Shown piece by piece: positions 18,033 through 25,904 of a stretch of DNA of 64,000 nucleotides (positions are counted from its first letter, which is position 1; the number at the start of each line of letters is the position of its first letter). The position numbers were made by a program, and so were the translations under genes. The notes under the pieces were generated by a model, which saw only the letters and a program-made list of their open reading frames with translations, was not told the DNA's origin and did not search any database. This stretch comes from Deltaproteobacteria bacterium (lineage in GTDB: Bacteria > Desulfobacterota > Binatia > UBA9968). The DNA is taken from NCBI GenBank assembly GCA_016874755.1, contig VGTH01000030.1, forward strand, positions 1 through 64,000, read 5' to 3'.

Positions 18033-18525
18033 ATGAGCATGCCGAACGTTAGTAATGTCAAAGTCATCGATGCCGATGGCCATGTGCGCGATCGCGATGG
18101 CGATGTGAGAAAGTTCATCGCCGAGCCCTATTGCCGGCGCCAGGGCGGGCTCTTGCCCAATGACGTTTGGGATTCGAGCATGTACGGTAAGCTCGGCTTG
18201 CGCGTCAACGACGTGGCGACGCGGCTCAGCGACATGGACAAGGAGGGCATCGACATCTCGGTTTTGTTTCCCACCAGCGGCTTTGGCGTCACCCACCTGC
18301 CCGAGCGCGACTACGCGACCGCCTATTGCCGCGGCTACAACGCTGCCTTATGTTTCAGATAAGATTGGTGAAGCGGTGATCCCGTTCGCCTCCGACTATC
18401 CGCACTGGGATGGCAACTCTCCCTACATGGTTTCCACTGTGCGCGAGCGAAATGATATAACAGAGACTCACAAGCAGAAGGTTCTACAAGACAACGCGAT
18501 CCGGCTTTACGGTTGGGATCGTTGA
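18033..18525 (+). pseudogene. amidohydrolase with internal deletion and frameshift
   Basis: Residues 1-105 from ATG 18033 match the N-terminus of amidohydrolase-2 proteins (VIDADGHVRDRDGD, then VLFPTSGFGVTHLPERDYATAYCRGYN) and stop at 18362. In another frame, from about 18347 to 18525, the C-terminus appears (SDKIGEAVIPFASDYPHWDG, then NAIRLYGWDR). Some 200 residues of the middle, including the metal-binding His, are missing. The junction is near 18345-18355. It is not expected to make a working enzyme. Confidence 0.8.
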
Positions 18526-18573
18526 GATCGATCGAAGCATTCACACAGAGTTCTTTAAGACTGGAGGTACGTG

Positions 18574-19332
18574 ATGCAGAACATCAAGCAAGTCAGTCGA
18601 CGAACCTGGTTGGCGCAGGTCGCTTTAGGCAGTTTTGCCGTTTGGAACGAGCTCAACTTTGGCTTCGGGCGCAAAGGATGGGGCGTCGCGTTAGGCAACC
18701 AAGATCTTGCTATCGGCGTCGCCCATGCGGCGCAGAAGTTGGCCGCCGCCGAGGCGCTGCAGGTCAATCTTGGTTTTGTCAACGCCTATGTTTTGGTGCG
18801 CGGCAAGGAGGCGGCGGTGGTCGACACCGGCACGCCCAACAATGGGTCGAAAATCGCCGATGTCGTGCGCAGCGCCGGACTCAGTTGGGATGCGGTGCAG
18901 CATGTGATCCTGACGCACTACCATCCCGATCATATCGGCAGCGTCGGAGAAGTGTTGACGGCGGCTCCCAAGGCGACGGCCTACGCCGGTGCCGCGGATA
19001 TTCCGCAAATCAAATCGCCGCGCCCAGTCAAAGCGGTCGGCGACAACGACGAAGTGTTCGGCCTGCGCATGATCGCCACGCCGGGCCACACACCTGGACA
19101 CATTTGCGTGTACGATCCGGTCGGTTCGCTGCTGGTCTTGGGTGACGCGATGAACAACATGGACAACAAGCTTGCCGGTCCCAATCCGCAGTACACCGCC
19201 GACATGGCGCAGGCGCACCAGAGTGTGAAGAAATTAGCGAAGCTCAAATTCGAGCGCGCCGTCTTCGGCGACGGCGAGCCGATCGACAAAGGTGCCGCGC
19301 AGGCGATCGCCAAGTTGGCGGGTGCCTTATAG
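18574..19332 (+). CDS. MBL-fold metallo-hydrolase with Tat-like signal
   Basis: A 252-residue metallo-beta-lactamase-fold protein. The zinc motif HYHPDH (near residue 112) is followed by GHTPGH (near 170) and the Asp of LGDAMNN. The N-terminus SRRTWLAQVALGSFAV resembles a twin-arginine signal, so export in folded form to the periplasm is likely. ATG 18574 is chosen because GGAGG at 18563-18567 is at better distance than to GTG 18571. The substrate is unknown. Confidence 0.85.
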   Translation: MQNIKQVSRRTWLAQVALGSFAVWNELNFGFGRKGWGVALGNQDLAIGVAHAAQKLAAAEALQVNLGFVNAYVLVRGKEAAVVDTGTPNNGSKIADVVRSAGLSWDAVQHVILTHYHPDHIGSVGEVLTAAPKATAYAGAADIPQIKSPRPVKAVGDNDEVFGLRMIATPGHTPGHICVYDPVGSLLVLGDAMNNMDNKLAGPNPQYTADMAQAHQSVKKLAKLKFERAVFGDGEPIDKGAAQAIAKLAGAL

Positions 19333-19407
19333 GTGCTTGCGCACGCGTTGCTTCATAAGGATTGCGGCCGGTGAAGGGCGCGTCAAGATAGTCAATGTTT
19401 CGATTCT

Positions 19408-19524
19408 GCGGAAAAACCCTAAGAATGCTTCGACGAGCTCAGCATGAACGGATTATTGCTGAACGATTTCAACTCCGATTCCGTTCGTCCTGCCTGTCGA
19501 AGGACTCCGAGAGGTTTTTCAGTA
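19408..19524 (+). repeat. 115-base dispersed hairpin repeat, copy 1
   Basis: Ends GAAAAACC (19411-19418) and GGTTTTTC (19513-19520) are perfect inverted repeats; inside, CTTCGACGAGCTCAGCATGAACGG and CCGTTCGTCC...GTCGAAG pair imperfectly. A closely similar copy in opposite orientation lies at 20413-20530 beyond the SDR gene, and a third at 46912-47027. The remaining parts of the gap 19333-19583 hold no gene. Confidence 0.8.
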
Positions 19525-19583
19525 GAATCATGTTTCAAAGTCTGACCCCGGATATTTTGATCTCTGCGTTGGCAGCGAGAATA

Positions 19584-20372
19584 TCACCGGTTGAAGGTCA
19601 TGACCCCGCGGCCGGCGTCGGTGTGTAGCACGGTCCCCGTCATGGTTTTCGACTGAGACGACGCGAGTAGCACATAGGCTGACGCATGGTCTTCGGGAGC
19701 GATGTTGATATCGAGTATGTTATTGGCGACTCCAGCACTACGGCCCGCACCGAACGCAGTAACTGAAGCTTGATTATTGCCCACTAGCGACGGCGCGGTT
19801 CTGAGATTGGTCGCGGTACCGGAAGGAGCAACACCGTTGACTCGGATGTCCGGGGCCAGCTCGTTAGCCAGTTGACGCATCATTCCTAACGCAGCGTGCT
19901 TGGAAGCGACATAGAGCACCCCGCCACCGACATAGAAAGACGAAGTGGAGAGCGTAAAAACCATGCGGCCTTTGGTTTTTTTGAGCTCCGGCAAGGCGGC
20001 TTTGGCGCCGAGCAGGTAGCCTTTGATATTAACGCCAAAAACTTCATCGTAGCCTTGCTCGATTTCTTCATCCGACAGGCCCTCGAGTTTGCGGCGCCCG
20101 TCGTGAATGCCGGCGTTGCCGACGAAAACCGACAGCTTGCCGAAGTTGGCGACGGCCGCGGCGACCGCATTGCGGTTGTCTTCGAGTTTTCGTACGTCAC
20201 CCTGGACGACCACGACTTCGCTGCGCTCTTGCTTGAGTGTCTTCAAGCGCTCTTCGGACAGGTCGAAGGCCACGACTTTGGCTCCTTCTTCAACGAAGCG
20301 ATGCACAATGCCTTTGCCGATCCCCGACCCTGCGCCAGTAATCACGGCAACTTCGTTCTCAAGCCATTGCAT
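19584..20372 (-). CDS. cis-dihydrodiol dehydrogenase-like SDR (BphB/HcaB type)
   Basis: Short-chain dehydrogenase of 262 residues whose sequence follows the cis-2,3-dihydrodiol dehydrogenase pattern: MQWLENEVAVITGAGSGIG at the start, GDVRKLEDNRNAV, VGNAGIHD, DEVFGVNIKGYLLGAKAALP, and YVASKHA with catalytic Tyr and Lys. Such enzymes re-aromatise the cis-diol made by a ring-hydroxylating dioxygenase to a catechol with NAD+. The dioxygenase subunits lie directly upstream on the same strand. GGAGAT precedes ATG 20372. The gene is bracketed by inverted copies of the 115-base repeat. Confidence 0.85.
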   Translation of the reverse strand: MQWLENEVAVITGAGSGIGKGIVHRFVEEGAKVVAFDLSEERLKTLKQERSEVVVVQGDVRKLEDNRNAVAAAVANFGKLSVFVGNAGIHDGRRKLEGLSDEEIEQGYDEVFGVNIKGYLLGAKAALPELKKTKGRMVFTLSTSSFYVGGGVLYVASKHAALGMMRQLANELAPDIRVNGVAPSGTATNLRTAPSLVGNNQASVTAFGAGRSAGVANNILDINIAPEDHASAYVLLASSQSKTMTGTVLHTDAGRGVMTFNR

Positions 20373-20412
20373 TGGGGTATCTCCTCTAGATAAACGGCAG
20401 ATGCTAGCAGGC

Positions 20413-20530
20413 TACTGAAAAACTCCTCGGAGCCCTTCGACAGGCAGGGCGAACCGATCGGAGGTTGAAATCGTTGAGAAGAATCCGTTCATGCTGAGAT
20501 TGTCGAAGCATTCTTACGACTTTTTCAGCA
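20413..20530 (-). repeat. 115-base dispersed hairpin repeat, copy 2 (inverted)
   Basis: The reverse complement matches copy 1 nearly base for base: TAAGAATGCTTCGAC, CTCAGCATGAACGGATT, CGATTTCAAC, CCTGCCTGTCGAAG, TTTTTCAGTAG. Ends CTGAAAAA (20415-20422) and TTTTTCAG (20521-20528) are perfect inverted repeats. It ends six bases from the stop of the dioxygenase beta gene. Confidence 0.8.
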
Positions 20531-20535
20531 ATTTG

Positions 20536-21048
20536 CTAGAAAAACACACTCAAGTTCGCCGATGACAGTACCGCCTGGTCGAGCAGGATGGTGCGCCGGG
20601 CGATCTTCCATTTGCCGTCCACTTTGCGCAGCACATCGTCGCGTGTGCCGACGAACAAGTCTTGGCTATGTTCGAGCTGGGTCCGATAGATCAAAAAATT
20701 CGAGTGAGCCGATACCTCAGACTCGGTTTGACTCTGCTCGACTTGCACGTTGGTAATGAGGTGGCGAGTGCGGGAGGGCGGGACTTCTGCCCATGCCAGG
20801 CCGGTGGCCAATCTCGCTACCCGGGTGTGCAGCGTCTCTTTGGTCTCTTCAAACAGCGCCAGCTCGCCGGGCTTGGAGACGCCATCCGTTGGGCTCGTCG
20901 TATCTAGCGGATTGTACCGGTCCGGCATCCAGTAGACGACGTCATCGGTGAAAAGATCGAGCCATGCAAAAAATGACCGGTCGTCCAAAAGCCGCGCTTC
21001 CTGGACGAGGAAATCATGAATCTCATGCCAAAGATCGTGGTGATTCAC
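20536..21048 (-). CDS. ring-hydroxylating dioxygenase beta subunit
   Basis: Small structural subunit (170 residues, SnoaL-like cone fold) of an aromatic-ring dioxygenase. It shows EARLLDDRSFFAWLDLFTDDVVYWMP near the start, RTRHLITNVQV in the middle and TRDDVLRKVDGKWKIARRTILLDQ near the end, all family hallmarks. It begins ten bases after the alpha-subunit stop, so both are co-translated. Electron-transfer ferredoxin and reductase genes are not seen nearby. Confidence 0.92.
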   Translation of the reverse strand: MNHHDLWHEIHDFLVQEARLLDDRSFFAWLDLFTDDVVYWMPDRYNPLDTTSPTDGVSKPGELALFEETKETLHTRVARLATGLAWAEVPPSRTRHLITNVQVEQSQTESEVSAHSNFLIYRTQLEHSQDLFVGTRDDVLRKVDGKWKIARRTILLDQAVLSSANLSVFF

Positions 21049-21058
21049 AGGTGCGCCG

Positions 21059-22300
21059 TCAGTAGTATTTGCTCTGGAGGTCTACTTGCGACCAGTCGTT
21101 GGCCTTCATCATCATTTCCCAGCGGGCGTAAAAAGCCCGCAGCCGCCGGCCACCGCCGATGTGTCCCGCCTTGTCCTCGTGTCCGAGATGCGCCTGCACG
21201 TTTTGTGGGTAGCGCCGCGCGACCAAGCCACGCGCTGTATCGGTGCACTGGATCCAGTTATTCATATCGTCCTGTTCCAGGTTGCCGGCCGGGCCGAAGG
21301 TTTGGGTCAGATGGAGACGTATGGCTTCCTTGACCTCGGCCGGCGCTTCCTTGTCGACCACGCAATAGGACCAAATCTCGGTCTTGTCCGGGCCCTTGGG
21401 GTGCCAGACGCGGATCATGTGACGAGTGAAGTTCGGCGATGCGTTGGGGAAAATAGTCGTGACTAAACCCGGTCGATTCGCTAGCTCAGGGCCAATGCGT
21501 TCGACCAGCTCATCGAAATGCTTCAAGTGGTAGTCACGGATGATGCCCTCCGCGACGCGTGCCATCCGGCCATCGCTGGCATCAGGGCCGTCGTCATTGG
21601 TGCGCGCGTAATAACGCTTGTCGACGGTCACACGCCGCACCGACATGTGAGTAATCGTATGATGGCCGTCGTCGCCGATAAAGTTGTCGGCGGCGTATTT
21701 CCAGTTGGCGTTCATGACCCATTTGTGGACACCGCCGATTACTTCAGTGCCGCCGGCCCGGCGGTCGAACATGATGCCGAGTTCTTTGTCTTGGCCGGCG
21801 AGGTATTCGAGAAGGGGCGGTGCCTTTGGATCGAAGGTGGCAAAAATGAGGCCGTTGAAATGATCAAGCTGGGCCACCGGGACGAGTCCCCACTGATTCG
21901 GATCTAACTGCCCGAAGTAGATCTCCTTCATGCCGGGGACGCCGGTAAGCCGCCCCCCGGTGTCGAACGTCCAGCCATGGTAGGTGCACATGAAGTCTTT
22001 GGCATTGCCGCGGTCGGCGCGGCACACCCGATTGCCGCGGTGCCGGCACATGTTCAAGAACGCACGGATCTTGCCGTCCGAATCTCGGCAGAGCAAGATC
22101 GAATCTTCTCCCATGTAGGTGGTGATGAAATCGTTTGGATTGGGCAGTTGACTCTCGTGCCCGAGATAGAGCCAACAGCGCGCAAAGATTTGCTCCAGCT
22201 CCTGTTGGTAAATCTCCTGGGAGGAAAAAATCTGGCGGTCGAGGAGCCCGCGCTCGGGATCGACGAACCGATTCATCTGATTGACCGTCGGTGTGTTCAT
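21059..22300 (-). CDS. ring-hydroxylating dioxygenase alpha subunit (Rieske)
   Basis: Catalytic subunit that inserts O2 into an aromatic ring to give a cis-dihydrodiol. In 413 residues the Rieske ligands are C85, H87, C105 and H108 (CRHRGNRVC ... CTYHGW), and the mononuclear iron site is N206-x3-D210 with H213 and H218 and an Asp near 343. The ATG at 22300 follows GGAG at good distance; longer in-frame starts cover a non-conserved stretch. Operon with the beta subunit and probably the dihydrodiol dehydrogenase. The natural ring substrate cannot be told from sequence. Confidence 0.93.
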   Translation of the reverse strand: MNTPTVNQMNRFVDPERGLLDRQIFSSQEIYQQELEQIFARCWLYLGHESQLPNPNDFITTYMGEDSILLCRDSDGKIRAFLNMCRHRGNRVCRADRGNAKDFMCTYHGWTFDTGGRLTGVPGMKEIYFGQLDPNQWGLVPVAQLDHFNGLIFATFDPKAPPLLEYLAGQDKELGIMFDRRAGGTEVIGGVHKWVMNANWKYAADNFIGDDGHHTITHMSVRRVTVDKRYYARTNDDGPDASDGRMARVAEGIIRDYHLKHFDELVERIGPELANRPGLVTTIFPNASPNFTRHMIRVWHPKGPDKTEIWSYCVVDKEAPAEVKEAIRLHLTQTFGPAGNLEQDDMNNWIQCTDTARGLVARRYPQNVQAHLGHEDKAGHIGGGRRLRAFYARWEMMMKANDWSQVDLQSKYY

Positions 22301-22440
22301 CGCATTTTCTCCAATGAACGGTTTGTGCATATCAATGTTTCTTCGATCAGTCAAAATCAACAGCGTAAGCGAGAAAAGCCTCAGATCGAAGCGCCCAGTC
22401 TTTGGCACGACTCGGAAACTTTCAGATTGATGCCAACGCG

Positions 22441-22587
22441 ACGCTCTATCGGCGGGCCGACTCCTGGTACATGGGCCCGATTCCCGGTAAGCCGCGCCTG
22501 TTTATGCCCTACATCGGCGGCGTGGGAAAATATCGGCGTATCTGTGAAGACGTCGTTGCGCAAGGCTACAAGGGATTTCGCTTGCAA
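22441..22587 (+). pseudogene. C-terminal remnant of a Baeyer-Villiger-type monooxygenase
   Basis: The frame reads [20 protein letters not shown] followed by PYIGGVGKYRRICEDVVAQGYKGF, clearly matching the last 50 residues of the complete monooxygenase at 25876-27570, but on the opposite strand and with a two-residue gap. No other part of the gene is present. It sits between the dioxygenase alpha start and the LLM oxidoreductase end. Nucleotide similarity is only around four fifths, so it is a relic of a diverged paralog, not a recent copy. Confidence 0.8.
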
Positions 22588-22620
22588 GCCACAAATGGGG
22601 CGCATCGATGCAATCTAGAC

Positions 22621-23586
22621 TCAACGGAAGCGCGGCAGCAGCTCCTTGCTGATTAACTCCAGGCTCTCTTCGAAGCGGTCGTATTGCAGGCGCAGGTCGA
22701 AGACCAGTTGTTCGACGCCGCGGGCGCAGAATTTCTCGATCTCGGCGGCGCAGTCGTCGGGGTTGCCGACGATCAGCAGTCCTTCCAAATCTTCGATGGT
22801 TTGAAACTTGCCGGACGGCGGCCTGATCCAGTGGCTGGCGCCTTCCGAGCTTTCGGCAAGGGCTTCGACGTTGATCGAATCGCGCGCCTTCTTCCGATCG
22901 AGCTCGATGCGGGTGATCGGGATGTTGCCCAAGATAATTTTTCGGTCGGTTAATTGCCTTAGGTATTTCACCCGATCATCAAAAGTTGTCATCGGCACGC
23001 GGCCCGGCAGCCAGCCGTCGCAGTATTCTGCTGCGCGCCGGATCGCCGCGCGGGTGCTGCCGCCGCAGAAAAACGGAATCGGCTCCACCGGTTTGGGCTC
23101 GATGGTGACGTTGTCGCAAGAAAATACTTTGCCTTGGTAGCTGACGTTGTCCTCGCGCCAGATGCGCCGGCAGATTTCGATCGTCTCGCGCATGATGTCG
23201 ACGCGGTCCTCCATGCGCATGCCGACGGTGGCGAGCTCGGCGGGGTTGAAGCCCAAACCGATGCCGGCGATGACGCGGCCGCCGGCGACGTAGGAAAGGC
23301 TCGCCAAGTCTTGGCTTAGTTTTAGCGGCCAGCGCAGCGGCACGAGCACGGCGGTGCCGAGTTTGATTTTCTTGGTCACGGCCGCGATGGCGGAAAGCGT
23401 TACCAGAGGTTCGACGAAGCGCAGGCCGGCGCGCTCCATGCTGTGCGGGTTCCAGATCAAATGGTCGCGCACCCAGATGGAGTCAAACCCCAGCTCCTCG
23501 CACATGCGGCCGCCGTCGACGATGCGCGCTGGCGAGCACTCTTTGCCGAAGTGGGGCAGTAAAACGCCAAACTCAATTCTTGCCAT
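22621..23586 (-). CDS. LLM-class flavin or F420-dependent oxidoreductase
   Basis: Luciferase-like TIM-barrel oxidoreductase of 321 residues: EFGVLLPHFG start, GFDSIWVRDHL, KLGTAVLVPLRWP, and GRVIAGIGLGFNPAEL are typical of the F420-dependent and FMN-dependent LLM groups. The SRPBCC-like partner or flavin reductase is not adjacent. It lies 17 bases after a cupin gene on the same strand and next to the Rieske operon, suggesting a role in oxidising an organic substrate. Cofactor choice is uncertain. Confidence 0.88.
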   Translation of the reverse strand: MARIEFGVLLPHFGKECSPARIVDGGRMCEELGFDSIWVRDHLIWNPHSMERAGLRFVEPLVTLSAIAAVTKKIKLGTAVLVPLRWPLKLSQDLASLSYVAGGRVIAGIGLGFNPAELATVGMRMEDRVDIMRETIEICRRIWREDNVSYQGKVFSCDNVTIEPKPVEPIPFFCGGSTRAAIRRAAEYCDGWLPGRVPMTTFDDRVKYLRQLTDRKIILGNIPITRIELDRKKARDSINVEALAESSEGASHWIRPPSGKFQTIEDLEGLLIVGNPDDCAAEIEKFCARGVEQLVFDLRLQYDRFEESLELISKELLPRFR

Positions 23587-23603
23587 GGGTGTTGTCCGAG
23601 AAA

Positions 23604-23993
23604 CTAATCGCGCGGCGCGTTTTCCGAGTCGTCGACGATGTGAAAGTCTTCGCCCGCCGGCGCGTAGATTTCCAGAACCCGCGCGACGGTGTCGCCGCAG
23701 TTGCCGGCTTGATGGCGCACGCCGGGTGGGATGAACGCCACTTCGCCTGGGCCGAGGCGGATTTTCTTGCCTTCGACGATGGCTTCGACCTGACCTTCGA
23801 GAACGACATAAATGTTCTCGGCTTTGGCGTGATAGTGCGTCGGGCCGGGCCCGGAGTTGACGTTGATTAAGTTTATATGCACGTCGACGTTCTTGGCGCC
23901 GTCGGCTTCGTCGACCAAGCGCAGCGCTTTGCCGCGATCCCAGCGCATAAGCTTGATTGGCGCGTCTTCGATGCGCATGACTTTTACCGGCAT
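23604..23993 (-). CDS. cupin-2 domain protein
   Basis: A 129-residue single-domain cupin. Motif 1 is GPTHYHAKAENIYVVLEG (two His and a Glu as metal ligands) and motif 2 is PPGVRHQAGN with the last His. Members of this size act as isomerases, dioxygenases or small-molecule sensors. It shares strand and probably transcript with the LLM oxidoreductase. Function unknown. Confidence 0.82.
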   Translation of the reverse strand: MPVKVMRIEDAPIKLMRWDRGKALRLVDEADGAKNVDVHINLINVNSGPGPTHYHAKAENIYVVLEGQVEAIVEGKKIRLGPGEVAFIPPGVRHQAGNCGDTVARVLEIYAPAGEDFHIVDDSENAPRD

Positions 23994-24095
23994 GATTTCA
24001 CCTCCGATGGGTAGCGTTCTATTGCCGTATATGGGTATTTCGCGGTTCTAGCAACAGCAGATTTGCACTTTTCATTTCCAGCGTGGTAGTCGCTA

Positions 24096-25022
24096 GTGAA
24101 AGATATGGAGACACTCAGACTCATCCAGTTTCGCGCCGCCTACAATCTGCCGATTCATGCGGCGGTTGAGCAGGGGATTTTTGCGCGCCATGGGCTCGCG
24201 CTCGAGATCGCATACACGCCGGGCTCCGCTTTTGTTTGCCGGGCGCTGAAAGACGGCGGCGCCGATATCGGCTTCACCGCGGCCGATGATATCATCGCCG
24301 ATGTCGAAGCCGATCGGCGTTCCGATCTATTCATGTTCATGGGCCTGCACGGCGGTTTATTTACCTTGGTTAGCGCGCCGAACGTAAACACCGTGGAAGC
24401 GCTCGCCAATTCCACCATCGGCGTCGACGCGAAGAACACCGGCTTTGTCTTGGTGCTAGAGAAATTTCTCAATGACAGAGGGTTGCCGCGCGGCCGTTAC
24501 GATCTGATCGAAATTGGCGGGTGGGAACGGCGCTACACCGCACTATCTGAAGGAAAGATCAGTGCAACGCTATTGACTGAACCTTTCCTCAGCAACGCCT
24601 TGGCAGCGGGCTGCCACTTGCTGGCGCGCGATCTTGAAATGATCCCGGCTTATCAAGGCACGGTGGGCGCGGCCAGCCGGGCTTGGGCCGAGCGGCATAG
24701 AGATCTCTTGTTGCGCTTCATGCGCGGCTATGTCGAGGCAACACAATGGTGTTTCGAGCGCGCTCATCACGAGGCGTGCCTTGCCATCCTTGGCCGCCAC
24801 AGCGGTGTTACAGGAAGCGCGGCGGACAAAACGTTGGAGGCCTTGCTGCATCCGCAGCGTGGGCTTTATCCGAAAGCCGAGCTGAACATCGCCGGCGTGC
24901 GCGCCGCCATGGCGTTGCGAGCGGAGCTTGGCTACTTGTCGCAACCAATACCGCGAGCTAAAAAATATTGCGATCTTTCGTATTACCAAGAGGCACTGTC
25001 GAAGGTCGATGCTAGTGATTGA
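24096..25022 (+). CDS. NMT1/SsuA-like protein without signal peptide
   Basis: A 308-residue protein with the fold of NMT1/THI5-like binding proteins: FRAAYNLPIHAAVEQGIFARHGL at the start, ADIGFTAADDIIAD near 60, and ALSEGKISATLLTEPF near 150. No hydrophobic leader is present at GTG 24096 or at ATG 24105, and no membrane anchor follows, so it appears cytoplasmic. It could be a sensor or enzyme, or the signal peptide has been lost. It ends overlapping the convergent deaminase gene by 11 bases. Confidence 0.75.
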   Translation: MKDMETLRLIQFRAAYNLPIHAAVEQGIFARHGLALEIAYTPGSAFVCRALKDGGADIGFTAADDIIADVEADRRSDLFMFMGLHGGLFTLVSAPNVNTVEALANSTIGVDAKNTGFVLVLEKFLNDRGLPRGRYDLIEIGGWERRYTALSEGKISATLLTEPFLSNALAAGCHLLARDLEMIPAYQGTVGAASRAWAERHRDLLLRFMRGYVEATQWCFERAHHEACLAILGRHSGVTGSAADKTLEALLHPQRGLYPKAELNIAGVRAAMALRAELGYLSQPIPRAKKYCDLSYYQEALSKVDASD

Positions 25023-25494
25023 TCACAGCCGGCAAAGCTTTCTTAAAAACCTCTTCGGCCTCCTGCTCGAGGATCGGGCCGAACACGTCCACGTGCCGTT
25101 GCCCCTTAGCCAACAGTTCGGAGCAATGCTCGGAAAGGTATTCGGCTTGGTTCTGCGTTAAGGCCTGCAGCCGCTCTTGGCTTAAGCCATACACGACCCG
25201 ACCCACTCGGCTCCAGTAGATGGCGCCCGCGCACATGGGGCAGGGTTCGGCGCTCGTATAAAGGGTCGAATGAGACAAAAGCCCTGGTGAAAAACGCTGG
25301 GTGGCGTCTCGCAGCAAGTTTGTTTCCGCGTGACTGGTGCAATCGTGGGTTTTGCCTTGGGTGCATTCGGCTTCGCCAAGGATCCACCCTCGGCTGCTGA
25401 CTAAGACAGCGCCGAACGGAGGGCTGCCATGTTCGCGGGCGCGGTCGGCGATCATGATGGCGTAACGCAGGTAACGCAAATCAGATCCGGTCAT
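25012..25494 (-). CDS. nucleoside/cytidine deaminase-fold protein
   Basis: A 160-residue zinc deaminase of the CMP/dCMP deaminase fold. Catalytic zinc residues are HAE (TSHAETNLL near residue 55) and PCPMC (near 84). The length and YGLSQERL segment resemble guanine deaminase or tRNA-adenosine deaminase relatives, but the EYLSEHCSELLAKGQRHVDVFGP tail is more like guanine deaminases and small-molecule deaminases. The substrate is not assigned. Confidence 0.85.
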   Translation of the reverse strand: MTGSDLRYLRYAIMIADRAREHGSPPFGAVLVSSRGWILGEAECTQGKTHDCTSHAETNLLRDATQRFSPGLLSHSTLYTSAEPCPMCAGAIYWSRVGRVVYGLSQERLQALTQNQAEYLSEHCSELLAKGQRHVDVFGPILEQEAEEVFKKALPAVINH

Positions 25495-25618
25495 AAAGCA
25501 CCTCCGAATGTCCTTTCAGGTTGTGCCTAGCTGTTGGATTTCCGTAGCGTTGAAGCTTGCCGCAGCAAAGCTTCAATTCACTTTTTACACCACAGGGCAG
25601 CCTGGCTGCAAACAGTCT
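25495..25618. other. gap between deaminase gene and signal-peptide relic
   Basis: No coding sequence recognised. The stretch holds the deaminase ribosome binding site (reverse strand, near 25500) and otherwise no clear signal. Confidence 0.4.
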
Positions 25619-25738
25619 TTACCTCCCATGCTTGCGCGCAAGGGGCGCCCATTGGCCTGACCCCTGAGCCCGCGCCCATCCAGGCAGCAAGAATGGGATC
25701 GACAATATCGATGCGAAAATTGCGGTGAGAAATCTCAT
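25619..25738 (-). pseudogene. signal-peptide-only relic of a binding protein
   Basis: A 39-codon frame starting MRFLTAIFASILSIPFLLPG and continuing WARAQG has a complete, convincing Sec signal peptide, but ends 17 residues after the AxAQ cleavage site with no mature domain. The leader is of the type seen on the window's solute-binding proteins. It is probably a truncated relic. It could also be a real small exported peptide; nothing decides this. Confidence 0.4.
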
Positions 25739-25812
25739 AGGCTGCTCTTGAAACTTGCAACGAACGGACAAATGGACTGCATTTATAGAAATCGACATGG
25801 GGTTTCCTATCC

Positions 25813-25904
25813 CCTCGCCCTTTGCGAGGGTGAGGGCAGACTCGAAGCACACCGGAACCGAGCCACGATGTACGCTCATCTCAGTCCTCTCCCAGAGGGC
25901 GAGG
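25813..25904. repeat. REP-like inverted repeat CCTCGCCCT/AGGGCGAGG
   Basis: CCTCGCCCT (25813-25821) and AGGGCGAGG (25896-25904) are perfect complements at the ends of a 92-base unit with an inner CCCTTTGCGAGGG hairpin. The right end supplies the last codons and stop of the monooxygenase gene on the reverse strand. Confidence 0.65.
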
